51,747 bases of DNA from Gemmatimonadaceae bacterium (GCA_020853635.1 JADYYN010000030.1:1-51747); one strand, 5' to 3'; counted from the first letter of the stretch, positions 43,265 to 51,747 are shown. The notes: generated by a model from the sequence alone, not told the origin. Numbers and translations are program-made.

Positions 43265-44290
43265 TCAGGCAAGGACGGGCGCACTCGCCCGCAGGAGGTC
43301 GGCGAGCAACGCGGAGGCGGTGGCGAGTCCGCCCGCACCGCGCCCGTGCAACGTGATGGCGCCCGCCGACTCCGACTCGATCACGACGACGTTCTCCTCG
43401 TCACGGGCGCGGGCGAGCGGATCGTTGGCGTCGAGGAGCACCGGCGCGACCGACGCACGCACCACGCCGTCGCGTTCCTCGACCTCAGCGACGAGCCGCA
43501 GCACGCGGCCCTTGGCCTTCGCGTTGCGCACGGCGGTCGCGAGATCGGGCGGGAGGCCGAGCGTGCGCACGGGCAGACGCGTGGGATCGACGCCGAACGC
43601 GAGCCAGGCGAGCACGGCGATCTTGTCGGCCGCGTCGAGACCGGTGAGATCACGCGACGGATCGGCCTCGGCGAAGCCGGCACGTTGTGCGGCACGCAGT
43701 GCGGTGGCTTCGTCGTCGCCGTCCTCTACGCGCGAGAGGATGTAGTTGGTCGTGCCGTTGAGCACACTGCGGATGCGCGAGACGCCGTGGCCGGTGAGAG
43801 ATTCACGGAGCGCGCGCACGATCGGCACACCACCGCCGACGGCCGCTTCGAAATCGATCGCGGCACCGAGTGGCGCACGGCCGTGTGCGAGGGCGGCGAG
43901 CGCCGGGCCTTCGGCGCGTAGCAAGGCCTTGTTGGCGGTGACGAGTCGCTGCCCGCGGGCGAGTGTGGCGCGGGCGATGGTTGCCGCGGTGGTCACGCCG
44001 CCGATCGCTTCAACGACGATGTCTGCGGGGACGGCGAGGAACTCCTGCACCGAATCGGTGAGTCGCTCGCGCGGCACGTGCAGCGAGCGCGGGAGCTCGC
44101 GGTCGCGCACGAGGATGCTGACCACCTCGAAGCGGAGGCCGGTGCGCCGCTCGATGGGCGCGCCGTGGCGCGCGAGGAGATCGAGCAACGCGCCACCGAC
44201 CGTGCCGCAGCCGGCGAGTGCGATGCGGATGGTATCAGTGGGCCGCGTGTGGCCGGCGTCGGACGGGGCGAAAGCGAAGGTGGAGCTCAT
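43265..44290 (-). CDS. hom: homoserine dehydrogenase
   Basis: The 341-residue protein has the Rossmann motif IALAGCGTVGGALLDLL (about 23-39), VTANKALL, and the substrate-binding segment VLNGTTNYILSRVED followed by AEADPSRDLTGLDAADKIAVLAWLAFG. It reduces aspartate semialdehyde to homoserine. It lacks the C-terminal ACT domain of longer forms, so no direct threonine control is expected. Its start overlaps the metX stop by 4 nt and metZ follows at 10 nt, giving one operon for methionine precursors. Confidence 0.9.
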   Translation of the reverse strand: MSSTFAFAPSDAGHTRPTDTIRIALAGCGTVGGALLDLLARHGAPIERRTGLRFEVVSILVRDRELPRSLHVPRERLTDSVQEFLAVPADIVVEAIGGVTTAATIARATLARGQRLVTANKALLRAEGPALAALAHGRAPLGAAIDFEAAVGGGVPIVRALRESLTGHGVSRIRSVLNGTTNYILSRVEDGDDEATALRAAQRAGFAEADPSRDLTGLDAADKIAVLAWLAFGVDPTRLPVRTLGLPPDLATAVRNAKAKGRVLRLVAEVEERDGVVRASVAPVLLDANDPLARARDEENVVVIESESAGAITLHGRGAGGLATASALLADLLRASAPVLA

Positions 44291-45315
44291 GCGACCTCCT
44301 GCGTGATGCGCGCGCGACGCGGCGCCTGGTGACGGGTGGAGAGGGCTTCGCGCAGGATCGCGCCGACGCGCGTGCGCTCGAGGATGAAGGCGTCATGTCC
44401 GTGTTCCGAGACTATCGCGCGATACGTACCGCCCGCCTCCGCGACCCACTCGGCGACTTCTTCGGCGGGGTAAAAGATGTCGCCCGGGATGCCGACGCCG
44501 GTGAGTGTGGTGCCCGACTCTCGGAGCCGTTCACCGCTGCCGCCGCGCCCACGACCGATGTCGTGTGCATCCATGGCGTCGAGCAGCGCGAGGTAGCTGG
44601 CCTTGTCGAATCGTGCGCGGAGCTTGGCGCCGTGCGCCCACAGCCATTCCTGCACGCTGAACGCGCCCGCGGCCCCACGCAGACGCCCGAAGCGCTCGCG
44701 CAGTCCATCGGCGGTGCGATACGTGAGCATGGCGACCTGCCGTGCGAGTGCGAGTCCTTCTTCACCACCTAGGCGCAGCGCTTCACGCTGCACGTGTACC
44801 CAGCCGATCGACGCCGCCGACTGCACCGCGGGTGCGGCGAACACCACGGCGGACTCCGCGCGGCCGGGGAATGTGGAGACGAACTCCAGTGCGACCATGC
44901 CACCGAGTGATCCGCCGGTGACGAGTGCGACACGCGGGATGCGCAGCGATTCGAGCAGCACGCCGACCGCGCGCGCCTGATCGCGCGTGGTGATGCGCGG
45001 GAAGTGTTCGCCGCCTTCGCGCGGGCCACTGGAGCCGTAGCAGGAGCCGAGGAGATTGGGCGCGAGCACCGCGTAGTGATCGGTGTCGAGCGCGCAGCCT
45101 GGGCCGATGATGCCTTTCCACCAATCGCCGGCGGCATCGGCGGAGCCGGTGAGCGCGTGCAGCACGAGGATGACGTTGTCGCGCGCCGCGTTGATGCTGC
45201 CGTCGAGGTGGTACGCCATCGTGCCGTGCGCCAGCAGTTCCCCGGATTCGAGGGGAAGCGGCGGGAGTTCCGCGAACCGGAGGGTTCGGGTGGAATCGGC
45301 GACGAGCGTGTCCAT
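44287..45315 (-). CDS. metX: homoserine O-acyltransferase, MetX-type
   Basis: The 342-residue alpha/beta-hydrolase-fold enzyme shows the MetX signatures: LVLHALTGSADAAGDWWKGIIGPG, ITTRDQARAVG, nucleophile Ser in TGGSLGGMVALEF (about 135), and the catalytic Asp and His near DIFYPAEE and SEHGHDAF. It activates homoserine with acetyl- or succinyl-CoA; the presence of metZ leaves the succinyl option open. The start is ATG 45315 with GAGGA about 7 nt upstream; longer upstream reading enters the terminator. The gene follows a SAM-II riboswitch and terminator, so its expression should fall when SAM is abundant. Confidence 0.9.
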   Translation of the reverse strand: MDTLVADSTRTLRFAELPPLPLESGELLAHGTMAYHLDGSINAARDNVILVLHALTGSADAAGDWWKGIIGPGCALDTDHYAVLAPNLLGSCYGSSGPREGGEHFPRITTRDQARAVGVLLESLRIPRVALVTGGSLGGMVALEFVSTFPGRAESAVVFAAPAVQSAASIGWVHVQREALRLGGEEGLALARQVAMLTYRTADGLRERFGRLRGAAGAFSVQEWLWAHGAKLRARFDKASYLALLDAMDAHDIGRGRGGSGERLRESGTTLTGVGIPGDIFYPAEEVAEWVAEAGGTYRAIVSEHGHDAFILERTRVGAILREALSTRHQAPRRARITQEVA

Positions 45316-45386
45316 CGGGCGGTCCTCGAGGGAGAGGGGAGAGGGCCGCGGGTCTTCGAGAAGTCGTGGCGTCGCCGATGGGAAAC

Positions 45387-45417
45387 AAAAAAAATCCCAC
45401 GGGCATACGCCGCGGGA
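45387..45417 (-). terminator. intrinsic terminator downstream of the SAM-II riboswitch
   Basis: On the minus strand TCCCGCGG (45417-45410) pairs with CCGTGGGA (45402-45395) with one G-U pair and a 7-nt loop, followed by eight T. This is the best-formed intrinsic terminator in the window. It lies between the riboswitch and metX, which points to control by termination. Confidence 0.85.
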
Positions 45418-45420
45418 CAT

Positions 45421-45473
45421 CGCGTTTTAGCACTTTCTTTAGCGTGGCGGCAATCGCGGCAAATGACCACGGG
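45421..45473 (-). ncRNA. SAM-II riboswitch upstream of metX
   Basis: The minus-strand RNA contains CGTGGTCATTTG (starting 45471), closing CCACG (45447-45443) and AAGTGCTAAAACG (about 45435-45423). P1 is CGTGG/CCACG. CATTT can pair with AAGTG as the P2 pseudoknot. From memory, the alphaproteobacterial form has GATTT/AAGTC at this pair, so the C-G here would be a compensatory change. The GCTAAA element is conserved in the family. It begins about 10 nt after the expected transcript start and precedes a strong terminator and metX. It should sense S-adenosylmethionine. Confidence 0.85.
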
Positions 45474-45489
45474 CTTCAGTTGTGAGTTT

Positions 45490-45518
45490 AGTATCGGTTG
45501 GGGTGATGGGAATGTCAA
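45490..45518 (-). promoter_or_regulatory. promoter of the metX-hom-metZ operon
   Basis: On the minus strand TTGACA (45518-45513) and GATACT (45495-45490) are separated by exactly 17 nt, a good sigma-70-like promoter. Transcription would start near 45483, just upstream of the riboswitch. The -35 box overlaps the adjacent hairpin. Confidence 0.75.
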
Positions 45519-45552
45519 GCGGGGTTCGCCGTTGTTCGGCGAACCCCGCTTG
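45516..45552. terminator. 16-bp perfect hairpin after the giant repetitive gene
   Basis: CAAGCGGGGTTCGCCG (45516-45531) pairs with its complement at 45537-45552 around TTGTT, 27 nt beyond the stop of the giant gene. It separates that gene from the metX promoter on the same strand, whose -35 box overlaps the outer arm. Confidence 0.7.
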
Positions 45553-45578
45553 GATGAACCATAGAGCGCCGACAACCG

Positions 45579-48500
45579 CTATGGCATGGGCTGGCCGTTC
45601 CACGTGACGGTCGGAGGTGTCGCACCGAGCCGTTGGTAGCGACCGTTCAAGGTCGCGATCGCCGCGGGCGAGGTGTTGGTGAAGGCGAACGGCAACGCCG
45701 CACCCACCGCCGTGTTGTTGAAGCTGAAGTAGAAGCCGCTAGTCGGCACCGAGGCGAAGTCGATCAGGTTGAGATTGAACGATGTGGCCGGCCCGGCGCG
45801 CGTGATCCGCAGCTGCGTCGCGGTCGGGCTCATGTTCTGGAACCGGATCACGCTGAATGTCGTCATCGTCCCGCCCGCGACGATGCGCACCGGCACGTTG
45901 TCGAACGTGATCGAGTCGGCTTGCACGCCGGCCGCGCTCAGCGAGTCGCCGGTGGTGCTGGAGACCAGACTGATCGCGGGCCGCGCGAACGTGGACCCGA
46001 GCTGCGTGACGGCGTGCACCGGGGAGAGGATGCGGATGCCTGCCGCGGACGCGTTGCCGACCGTGAAGCGCCCGAAGTGCGACGTCGTCGTGGTCGTGCC
46101 CGGGTTGTCGAAACGGATCGTCTGCAACGCCGTGCCTGCAAAGATGGTGTTGTGCGTCCCGGTGGCGGAGAACGCCGCAGCGTTGCCACCCGCTTGTACG
46201 AAATGGCCGCGCAGGGTCATCGTCCCGGCGTTCAAGGATCCGTTCGTCGACCCGCCTGAGAAGATCGCGCTGTCGCCCACGGTGACGTTCGCATCGACCG
46301 AGAACAGGAAGATCGAGCCAGTGCCCGTGGTGCGCAGCTTACCCTGAATGAAGTGGGTCACCGATCCCACATACGACGCGAGAGTCGATGTCGTGTGCAG
46401 ATCGCCGGCGATGGTGTCCGACGAGATGGTCACGCCCGCGCCGGTGGAGAGCCGCACGCTCTTGTACTTGTAGCCCGCGTTCGTGGGCAACGCCGTGATC
46501 GCTGCGCCGAGATACACCGCCGTATCCGGCGAGAACCCGCGGCCCGGGCTCGAGATCGCCGCCACCGCCGGCACCGCCGAGATCTCGACCACCGGCACGG
46601 TGAGACTCGGCGAGAGCGTCGAGAAGTCCATGCGCAGCACGCCGTTCACCGTGAGGCGCTGGGTGGTGCCGGCGCCCACGAGGTCCGTGGCGCCGCCGCC
46701 GCCGAGCATGATCAACGAATCCAGCACCGTCGCGTTGGTCTGCAACGTCGCGACGTGCGAGATCGCCGGGAACTCCACACGATTGAACCGCGAAACGGTC
46801 GGATTCGCGAACGTGATGCTCTGCGCGCCCGCACCGTCGAAGATCGTCCGGTGCGTGCCACTCGCATCGAACGCGTTCGTCGCGCCCGTCGGCCCCTGCG
46901 TGAAGTTGCCCGCCACGCGCAACGTGCCCGCGGAGAGCACACTCTGCCCACCGTTGAACTGCGCGTTGCCGTTCACATCCACTACGCCAGTGGCCGTCGC
47001 GCTGACGACGCTTCCGCCGTTGCGCGTGAGCAGATCACCGTTCACCGTCAGTGTCTGCGCGCCCACCGTGAGCGCCGCGTTGTCGATCACGAGGTCCGCA
47101 CTCGTGCCGGCGATCGTGAGCGCGCCCGTCATTGGGAACGGCCCACCACCGAGGACGAGCGCGCCGGCATTCACCGTCGCGGTTCCCGTCAATGCACCGG
47201 TGCTGCCCAGCAGGAACCGCAGTGAGTCACTCGCCACGATCAACCCGCCACCCGGATTGTCGAGCCGCATGGCGATCGCGCCGGTGCTCGCACCGTTCGA
47301 TGTCACGCTGGCACCACTCAGGTTGCGGAACGTCGGTTGTGTGCCGCCCAGCGAGAACGCCCACCCACCGACGTTCTGCAGATTGTACGTGCCGCCGTTC
47401 TGCACCGTGAAGCCCTGCCCCGTCGAGATGAGACCGGTCGCGTTGTGATTGACCGTCGCGCCAGGCAGGAGATTGAGCAGGTGCGTGCCCGTCGCCGAAC
47501 GCGCGGCCGCTCCGGTGATGTTCATCGTCCCGACGGCCGCCAGCGTGGTCGTCCCGCCGAGTCCGACGGTGTTCGATTGGATCGTACCGCCCGACCAATT
47601 GAACTGCGAGCCGATCGTCAGGGTCCCTTCGTGGGTCAGGAAGCCACTCAAGAGGTCGAGGCGCGTGATGGTGACCGCCGCACCGCTATCCGGTGTCACG
47701 GTGCCGCCGGTGACGCGGACGCCGCCCGTCCCGCTGGCGAGGTTCGTTCCGGTCCGCATGGTCATCACCCCGGCGGTGATATCGAGGAACCCGTTCAGCG
47801 CCTTGCCGCTGCCCAGACGTCCCCCGCCGCCTGCAGCGACCGTACCCGCGTTCACTGCGAAGGTCAGGCCGACCGTGTCGACGATCGCTGCCGTGACCGT
47901 CGTGGTGCCCGCACCGTTGAAGCGAATGATGCCGCGGTTCTCCAGCGTCGGCACCGCGCCGCCCAGGTTATTCAAGAAGCTGCCGTTGCCCGACCACGTC
48001 ATGTCACCCGTCGGCATGTTGCGCCAGCGCGCGCCGTTGCCGCTGTTGATCGTGGTCGTGGAACTCCACAGCGTCACGCCGTACGCCTCAACAAGGCTGC
48101 CCGAGAGTTGCCGCGCCGCGGTCCCGCTCACCACCATCGTATCAACCGCCGTGAGACCACCCGGCCCGTTGATCGCCGTCGCGCCGGCCCACTCCACGTA
48201 GTCCGCCGACCGCACGACACCGCCGTGCGACAACGAGCCGCCAAGCAGCCGCAACCGCGCGAAGTTCGCCGTGTCACCGACCGCGAGACCCGTCACGATG
48301 CCCGCGTTCACCACCGTCTCACCGAGGCCCGACACCACGAACGACGGCTGCAGCGTCGCGGTGCCGCCGTTCAGACGCAGCGTCGTGGTGGCCGCCACCG
48401 ACACCGTACCACCCAACGTCGATGCTCCGGTCAGATCCAGCTGGCCACTGGAGAGAGTGACCGCCCCGCTGTTCACGAACGACGTCCCGAACACCGCCGT

Positions 48501-51500
48501 GCCTGCACTCGTGTTCTTGACGATCGTCCCGAGGTTCTCGATCGACGTTTGCGCGCCACCGAGGTTGTAGGCGAACGTGGGCGCGCCGCTCATCGTCATG
48601 CTCGCACCAGCCAGGATGCGCAGGATCGCGCCCTGACCGGTGTTCATCGTGTTCGTGCCCGAGTACACGAGACTGCCACCGACCGACAGCAACCCGTTCT
48701 GCAATGTCTTGGTCGCCGCGTCCGCGATCGTGAGGCTCGACCCGATCGGGATACTCACCGTTCCCGCGCTCGTGATGGCCGACGTGCCGGTCCACGAGAA
48801 CACCGTCGGCACGGTGAGACTGCTCCCGGCGCCGCCGCCGAGCGCACCACCGCTGAGCGCGACGTTCGCGATGCTCCCACTCGGCGCGTTGTAGTTGAGT
48901 ACGCCGTTGGTGATGCTGGCTGCACCGGTGTACGCCCACGGCGCTGCGACGTTCACCGTCGCACCCGTCACGCTCAGCGCGCCGACACCACTCACCACAC
49001 TGCCCGCGCCGAGCGCGAACGTCCCCGCGTTGAAGTCCAACGTCGTGCCCACCGGCACCGTGACATCGCCCGTCCACGTCTGCACGTCGGAGCCACCGCT
49101 CAAGCGCAGGATGCCCGAGACGAGGTCGATCACGCCATCATTGTCGACGGCCATGCCGATGGTCGCCGCACCGGTGGTGGTATTGCGAACCAACGTGCCC
49201 TGATTGTGGAACAGCGTCGGCGCACCGCCCAGGTTGAACGAGAACGCCGCGTCCGCCTGGAGGTTCGCCGTGCCGCTCGCGAGCACCCGGATGATGGCCC
49301 CTTGGCCGGTGTTGATCGTACCCGTCCCGACGAAGTCCGCCGTGCCACCGATCGTGATGAGCCGTTCCTGCAGGTTGCGCGCGGCAGCGCCCGTGTACGT
49401 CATGGTCGCCGCAGGGGGAATGCTCAGCGTATTGGTGCCGGCGATGTTACCGCCCGACCAATCGAAGTTCTGCGCGATGCTCAAGTCACCCGTGCCACCC
49501 AGCGTGCCGCCGGAGAGCGCGAGCGTGTTGACCGCGGCGCTGCCGTTGAAGTTGAGTTGACCGGCGGCGACCGACACCGGCCCGCCGTACGCGACGATGC
49601 CGCTCATATTCAGCGTCGCACCCGTCACGTTGAGGGCTCCGGTCCCGCTGAGGAGGGAGCTCAAGTTCCAGTTATAGGTGCCGGCGTTGAGCTCCATCGT
49701 CGTGCCGGCGGCAAGATTCACCGACCCCGTCCACGTATCCGAGACCGCACCGCCCGACAGCCGCAGCGTGCCGGTGGTGACACTGAGCGCGCCGTCATTG
49801 TCGAACGGCAGATTGAGCAACGCGATGCCCGCGGTCGTCGAGCGCGTGATGGTGCCGAGGTTCTGCAGCGAGGTCGCGGCACCGCCGAGGTTGAAGCTGA
49901 TCGTCTGGTCGCCCTGCAGGTTGAGCGATCCGCCGGCGAGCACGCGCAGGATCGCGGCGGCCCCGGTGTTCACGGTGAAGCCGCCGCTGAAGTTCGCCGT
50001 GCCACCGATGGTGAGCGTGACGTTCTGCAGATTGCGCCCGGCCGCGCCGCTGGCATTCAGTGTCGCACCGACCGGCACGTTCACCGTGCCCGACGACACG
50101 ATGTTCCCGCCCAACCACGATGAGGTCCCGCTCAGTGAGAGCGTGCTCCCGACCGCCCCACCCAACGACCCACCCGTGAAGGTGAAGCCCGCGAACGTAT
50201 TGGACGCGGCGAGCAGATTGAGTGCGCCGGCGCTGAGTGTGGTCGGACCGCTGCGGGTCACGCCACCGGCGAAGTTCACCGTCGCGCCGGAGAACGTGAG
50301 CGCACCGAGTCCGGTCGTACTGCTCCCTGCGTCGAACTGGAACGTGCCCGCGGAGAAGTTCGCGGTGGTCCCGGCAGCGAGTTGCAGCGTGCCGCCGCTG
50401 CCGCCCACGCCGCTGCCACCGTTCGCGTTCAGCGTGCCGGTGGAGATCACCATCGCGCCGTCGTTCTCCCACGGCATGCCCACGGTGAAGACACCGGTCG
50501 ACGTGTTGCGTGTGACCGCACCCTCATTATGGAAGAGCGATGCGGCGCCACCGAGATTGAAGTCGATCGTCGCGTCGGACGTCACCGTCATCGCGCCGGT
50601 CGGCATCACCCGCAGCACCGCACCGTTCCCGGTGTTCAGCGTGCCGGTCGATGACCACGTCGCGACGCCGCCGATCTCTACGGTCTTGTCCTGGAGGTTG
50701 CGCGTCGCCGCTCCACTGTAGTTGAGCGTCGCCCCCGGAAGGATCCGCACCACGTCCCCGCCACCCGCGATGCCGCCCCCGCTCCAGTTGAATGTCCCGT
50801 TCACCTGCAGCGCACCTGCGCCCAACAGGTTGCCACCGCTGAGCGCGAGCACGCCGGTGGGAGCGACGAAGACGCTCTCCGCCATCGTGAGCGTGTTCGC
50901 CGATACCGACAACGTCTGCGCGCCACTCGCCGCGCCGAGCAACAGTCGGCCCACGGTGACCGCTTGATCGACGTTCACGGTGTACGTGCCGGCCTGCCGG
51001 ATCCACACGGTGTCGGTGGCCGTCGGCACTGTGCCGAGACTCCAGTTCGCCGCCGTGCTCCAGTTGCCGCCCGCAGGGTTCACCCACGCGTTGATGCCGG
51101 CCGGCACGGTGATGTCGAACGGGTTGGACGTCGCCGCGGTGAGGCCCGCGCCGTTGCCCACGAGCGTGTAGCCGGTGCCGACGTTGTTGATCGACAGGTT
51201 CGAGAACGTGGCCACACCCGCGACCGCCGCCGTGGTCAGCGTGCCCGCGAGCACGCCCGCCGACGGATTGGTCCCGATCGACACGGTGACGTTCCCGACG
51301 AAACTCGGCTGCGTGTTGCCGAAGTTGTCACGCGCACGCACCGCGACGGTGAACGGCGCGCTGCTCACCGCGGCCAGCGGTGGCTGCGTGGCGAACGCGA
51401 GCGCGGTCGCCGCACCCGGTGCGACCGTGAACGCCTGGCTCGTGTCACTGGCCAGCGCACCCGAGGTGAAGCGCAGCGTGTAGCCTGCAGCCGCCTGATC

Positions 51501-51747
51501 GATCCGCAGCGCGTTGAACGTCGCGATGCCCGCCACCGCGTTCACACTCGCTGGGCCCTGCAGCACACCTGCACCGCCGGGGTTGTCGAGGATCGCGACC
51601 GCGATCGCGTCGGTGGCTGTCGTCACCGTGTTGCCACCCGCGTCCTGAATCGCCACGCGTACCACCGGCGACACCGCGTTGCCCGCCACGGAGTTGGTGG
51701 GTTCATCGAGGATCACCAATCGTGTGGCCGCGCCACCCACCGCGTTC
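45579..51747 (-). CDS. giant repetitive secreted beta-helix protein (N-terminus outside window)
   Basis: The frame is open to the right edge (51747), so only the C-terminal 2,055 or so residues are seen. The N-terminal part has two Ig-like domains of about 100 residues (GGAATRLVILDEPTNSVAGN and GAATALAFATQPPLAAVSSA). Then come six degenerate units of about 200-220 residues, each with an NWSGG- or SWTG-type start, a NTGNGA/NTGQGA segment, FNLGGA and an ND/NG turn. Such Gly/Ser/Thr/Asn-rich sequence fits a stacked beta-solenoid adhesin or surface protein. The C-terminus (TPPTVTWNGQPMP) shows no autotransporter barrel or sorting motif I recognise. Function is unknown; an adhesive or filamentous role is the family expectation. 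Confidence 0.7.
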   Translation of the reverse strand, partial: NAVGGAATRLVILDEPTNSVAGNAVSPVVRVAIQDAGGNTVTTATDAIAVAILDNPGGAGVLQGPASVNAVAGIATFNALRIDQAAAGYTLRFTSGALASDTSQAFTVAPGAATALAFATQPPLAAVSSAPFTVAVRARDNFGNTQPSFVGNVTVSIGTNPSAGVLAGTLTTAAVAGVATFSNLSINNVGTGYTLVGNGAGLTAATSNPFDITVPAGINAWVNPAGGNWSTAANWSLGTVPTATDTVWIRQAGTYTVNVDQAVTVGRLLLGAASGAQTLSVSANTLTMAESVFVAPTGVLALSGGNLLGAGALQVNGTFNWSGGGIAGGGDVVRILPGATLNYSGAATRNLQDKTVEIGGVATWSSTGTLNTGNGAVLRVMPTGAMTVTSDATIDFNLGGAASLFHNEGAVTRNTSTGVFTVGMPWENDGAMVISTGTLNANGGSGVGGSGGTLQLAAGTTANFSAGTFQFDAGSSTTGLGALTFSGATVNFAGGVTRSGPTTLSAGALNLLAASNTFAGFTFTGGSLGGAVGSTLSLSGTSSWLGGNIVSSGTVNVPVGATLNASGAAGRNLQNVTLTIGGTANFSGGFTVNTGAAAILRVLAGGSLNLQGDQTISFNLGGAATSLQNLGTITRSTTAGIALLNLPFDNDGALSVTTGTLRLSGGAVSDTWTGSVNLAAGTTMELNAGTYNWNLSSLLSGTGALNVTGATLNMSGIVAYGGPVSVAAGQLNFNGSAAVNTLALSGGTLGGTGDLSIAQNFDWSGGNIAGTNTLSIPPAATMTYTGAAARNLQERLITIGGTADFVGTGTINTGQGAIIRVLASGTANLQADAAFSFNLGGAPTLFHNQGTLVRNTTTGAATIGMAVDNDGVIDLVSGILRLSGGSDVQTWTGDVTVPVGTTLDFNAGTFALGAGSVVSGVGALSVTGATVNVAAPWAYTGAASITNGVLNYNAPSGSIANVALSGGALGGGAGSSLTVPTVFSWTGTSAITSAGTVSIPIGSSLTIADAATKTLQNGLLSVGGSLVYSGTNTMNTGQGAILRILAGASMTMSGAPTFAYNLGGAQTSIENLGTIVKNTSAGTAVFGTSFVNSGAVTLSSGQLDLTGASTLGGTVSVAATTTLRLNGGTATLQPSFVVSGLGETVVNAGIVTGLAVGDTANFARLRLLGGSLSHGGVVRSADYVEWAGATAINGPGGLTAVDTMVVSGTAARQLSGSLVEAYGVTLWSSTTTINSGNGARWRNMPTGDMTWSGNGSFLNNLGGAVPTLENRGIIRFNGAGTTTVTAAIVDTVGLTFAVNAGTVAAGGGGRLGSGKALNGFLDITAGVMTMRTGTNLASGTGGVRVTGGTVTPDSGAAVTITRLDLLSGFLTHEGTLTIGSQFNWSGGTIQSNTVGLGGTTTLAAVGTMNITGAAARSATGTHLLNLLPGATVNHNATGLISTGQGFTVQNGGTYNLQNVGGWAFSLGGTQPTFRNLSGASVTSNGASTGAIAMRLDNPGGGLIVASDSLRFLLGSTGALTGTATVNAGALVLGGGPFPMTGALTIAGTSADLVIDNAALTVGAQTLTVNGDLLTRNGGSVVSATATGVVDVNGNAQFNGGQSVLSAGTLRVAGNFTQGPTGATNAFDASGTHRTIFDGAGAQSITFANPTVSRFNRVEFPAISHVATLQTNATVLDSLIMLGGGGATDLVGAGTTQRLTVNGVLRMDFSTLSPSLTVPVVEISAVPAVAAISSPGRGFSPDTAVYLGAAITALPTNAGYKYKSVRLSTGAGVTISSDTIAGDLHTTSTLASYVGSVTHFIQGKLRTTGTGSIFLFSVDANVTVGDSAIFSGGSTNGSLNAGTMTLRGHFVQAGGNAAAFSATGTHNTIFAGTALQTIRFDNPGTTTTTSHFGRFTVGNASAAGIRILSPVHAVTQLGSTFARPAISLVSSTTGDSLSAAGVQADSITFDNVPVRIVAGGTMTTFSVIRFQNMSPTATQLRITRAGPATSFNLNLIDFASVPTSGFYFSFNNTAVGAALPFAFTNTSPAAIATLNGRYQRLGATPPTVTWNGQPMP
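47560..50800 (-). repeat. six degenerate ~200-220-residue repeats inside the giant gene
   Basis: Repeat starts lie near 50790, 50120, 49460, 48795, 48195 and 47600, so the spacing is about 660-670 nt for the first three intervals and about 600 nt for the last two. Recognisable segments are (N/S/D)W(S/L/T)GG, then NTG(N/Q)GA, FNLGGA and N(E/L/Q)GT(I/L)(T/V)(R/K)NT. The fifth and sixth copies are the most diverged. Protein-level similarity is evident, but nucleotide identity appears low. Confidence 0.6.

Noticed and set aside
47337-50123. 928-codon plus-strand open frame
   Set aside because: It is antisense to the giant repeat gene and consists of Arg/His/Ala-rich sequence mirroring the repeats.

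Overview
The window is high-GC bacterial DNA with dense, mostly short-gapped genes. Outer-membrane and exported proteins (a TonB-dependent receptor, lipoproteins, type IV pseudopilins, an HlyD-type adaptor) indicate a Gram-negative cell. The family mix (DUF5117/DUF4953-type metalloprotease, lipoproteins beginning C-(S/D)-x-D-G-P-T-G-P, hybrid histidine kinases) is compatible with Gemmatimonadota, but this is inference; no rRNA or marker gene is present. I saw no tRNA, rRNA, CRISPR array, insertion sequence or prophage.

Layout. 1-8.8 kb (minus): a truncated HlyD-type adaptor, a large zinc metalloprotease, a four-gene pseudopilin operon and a coiled-coil membrane protein. 8.8-11.1 kb (minus): a TonB-dependent receptor and a small mono-cluster ferredoxin. 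11.3-14.2 kb (plus): a multidomain secreted nuclease, ended by a 22-bp perfect hairpin. 14.3-15.4 kb (minus): a four-helix, four-histidine membrane protein overlapping a Tat/lipoprotein Rieske gene. 15.5-17.2 kb (plus): an M19 dipeptidase and a DUF2177 protein. 17.2-36.7 kb: a phenylacetate (paa) catabolic island, with paaZ-paaY, paaJ-paaI-paaH-paaG, paaA-B-C-D and a divergent paaF-like gene. It is interleaved with two hybrid histidine kinases, a fused 2-oxoacid dehydrogenase E1, a MATE exporter and a small exported protein. paaK (CoA ligase) and paaE (epoxidase reductase) are not in the window. 36.8-42.1 kb: an ELFV-like dehydrogenase, an XRE regulator coupled to an S41 protease, and exported proteins. 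42.1-45.5 kb (minus): a metX-hom-metZ methionine operon behind a SAM-II riboswitch and terminator. 45.6 kb to the right edge (minus): the C-terminal 2,000+ residues of a giant repetitive secreted protein.

How the genes work together. The paa genes encode epoxidation of phenylacetyl-CoA (PaaABCD), isomerisation (PaaG), ring cleavage and aldehyde oxidation (PaaZ), beta-oxidation (PaaF, PaaH, PaaJ) and thioesterase rescue (PaaI, PaaY). The met operon makes homoserine, activates it and sulfhydrylates it under SAM control.

The most interesting signals are: (1) a candidate leader-peptide attenuator ahead of the MATE exporter, with an 18-codon ORF, a hairpin and a terminator in which one segment can pair with either of two copies of TGCTTCG; (2) a possible two-gene di-heme cytochrome b/Rieske module; (3) a TANNNT box 5-7 nt before several start codons that lack a ribosome binding site, suggesting leaderless transcription, most strikingly one TAAGTTA shared by the divergent paaA and paaF starts; (4) the SAM-II riboswitch coupled to a terminator.
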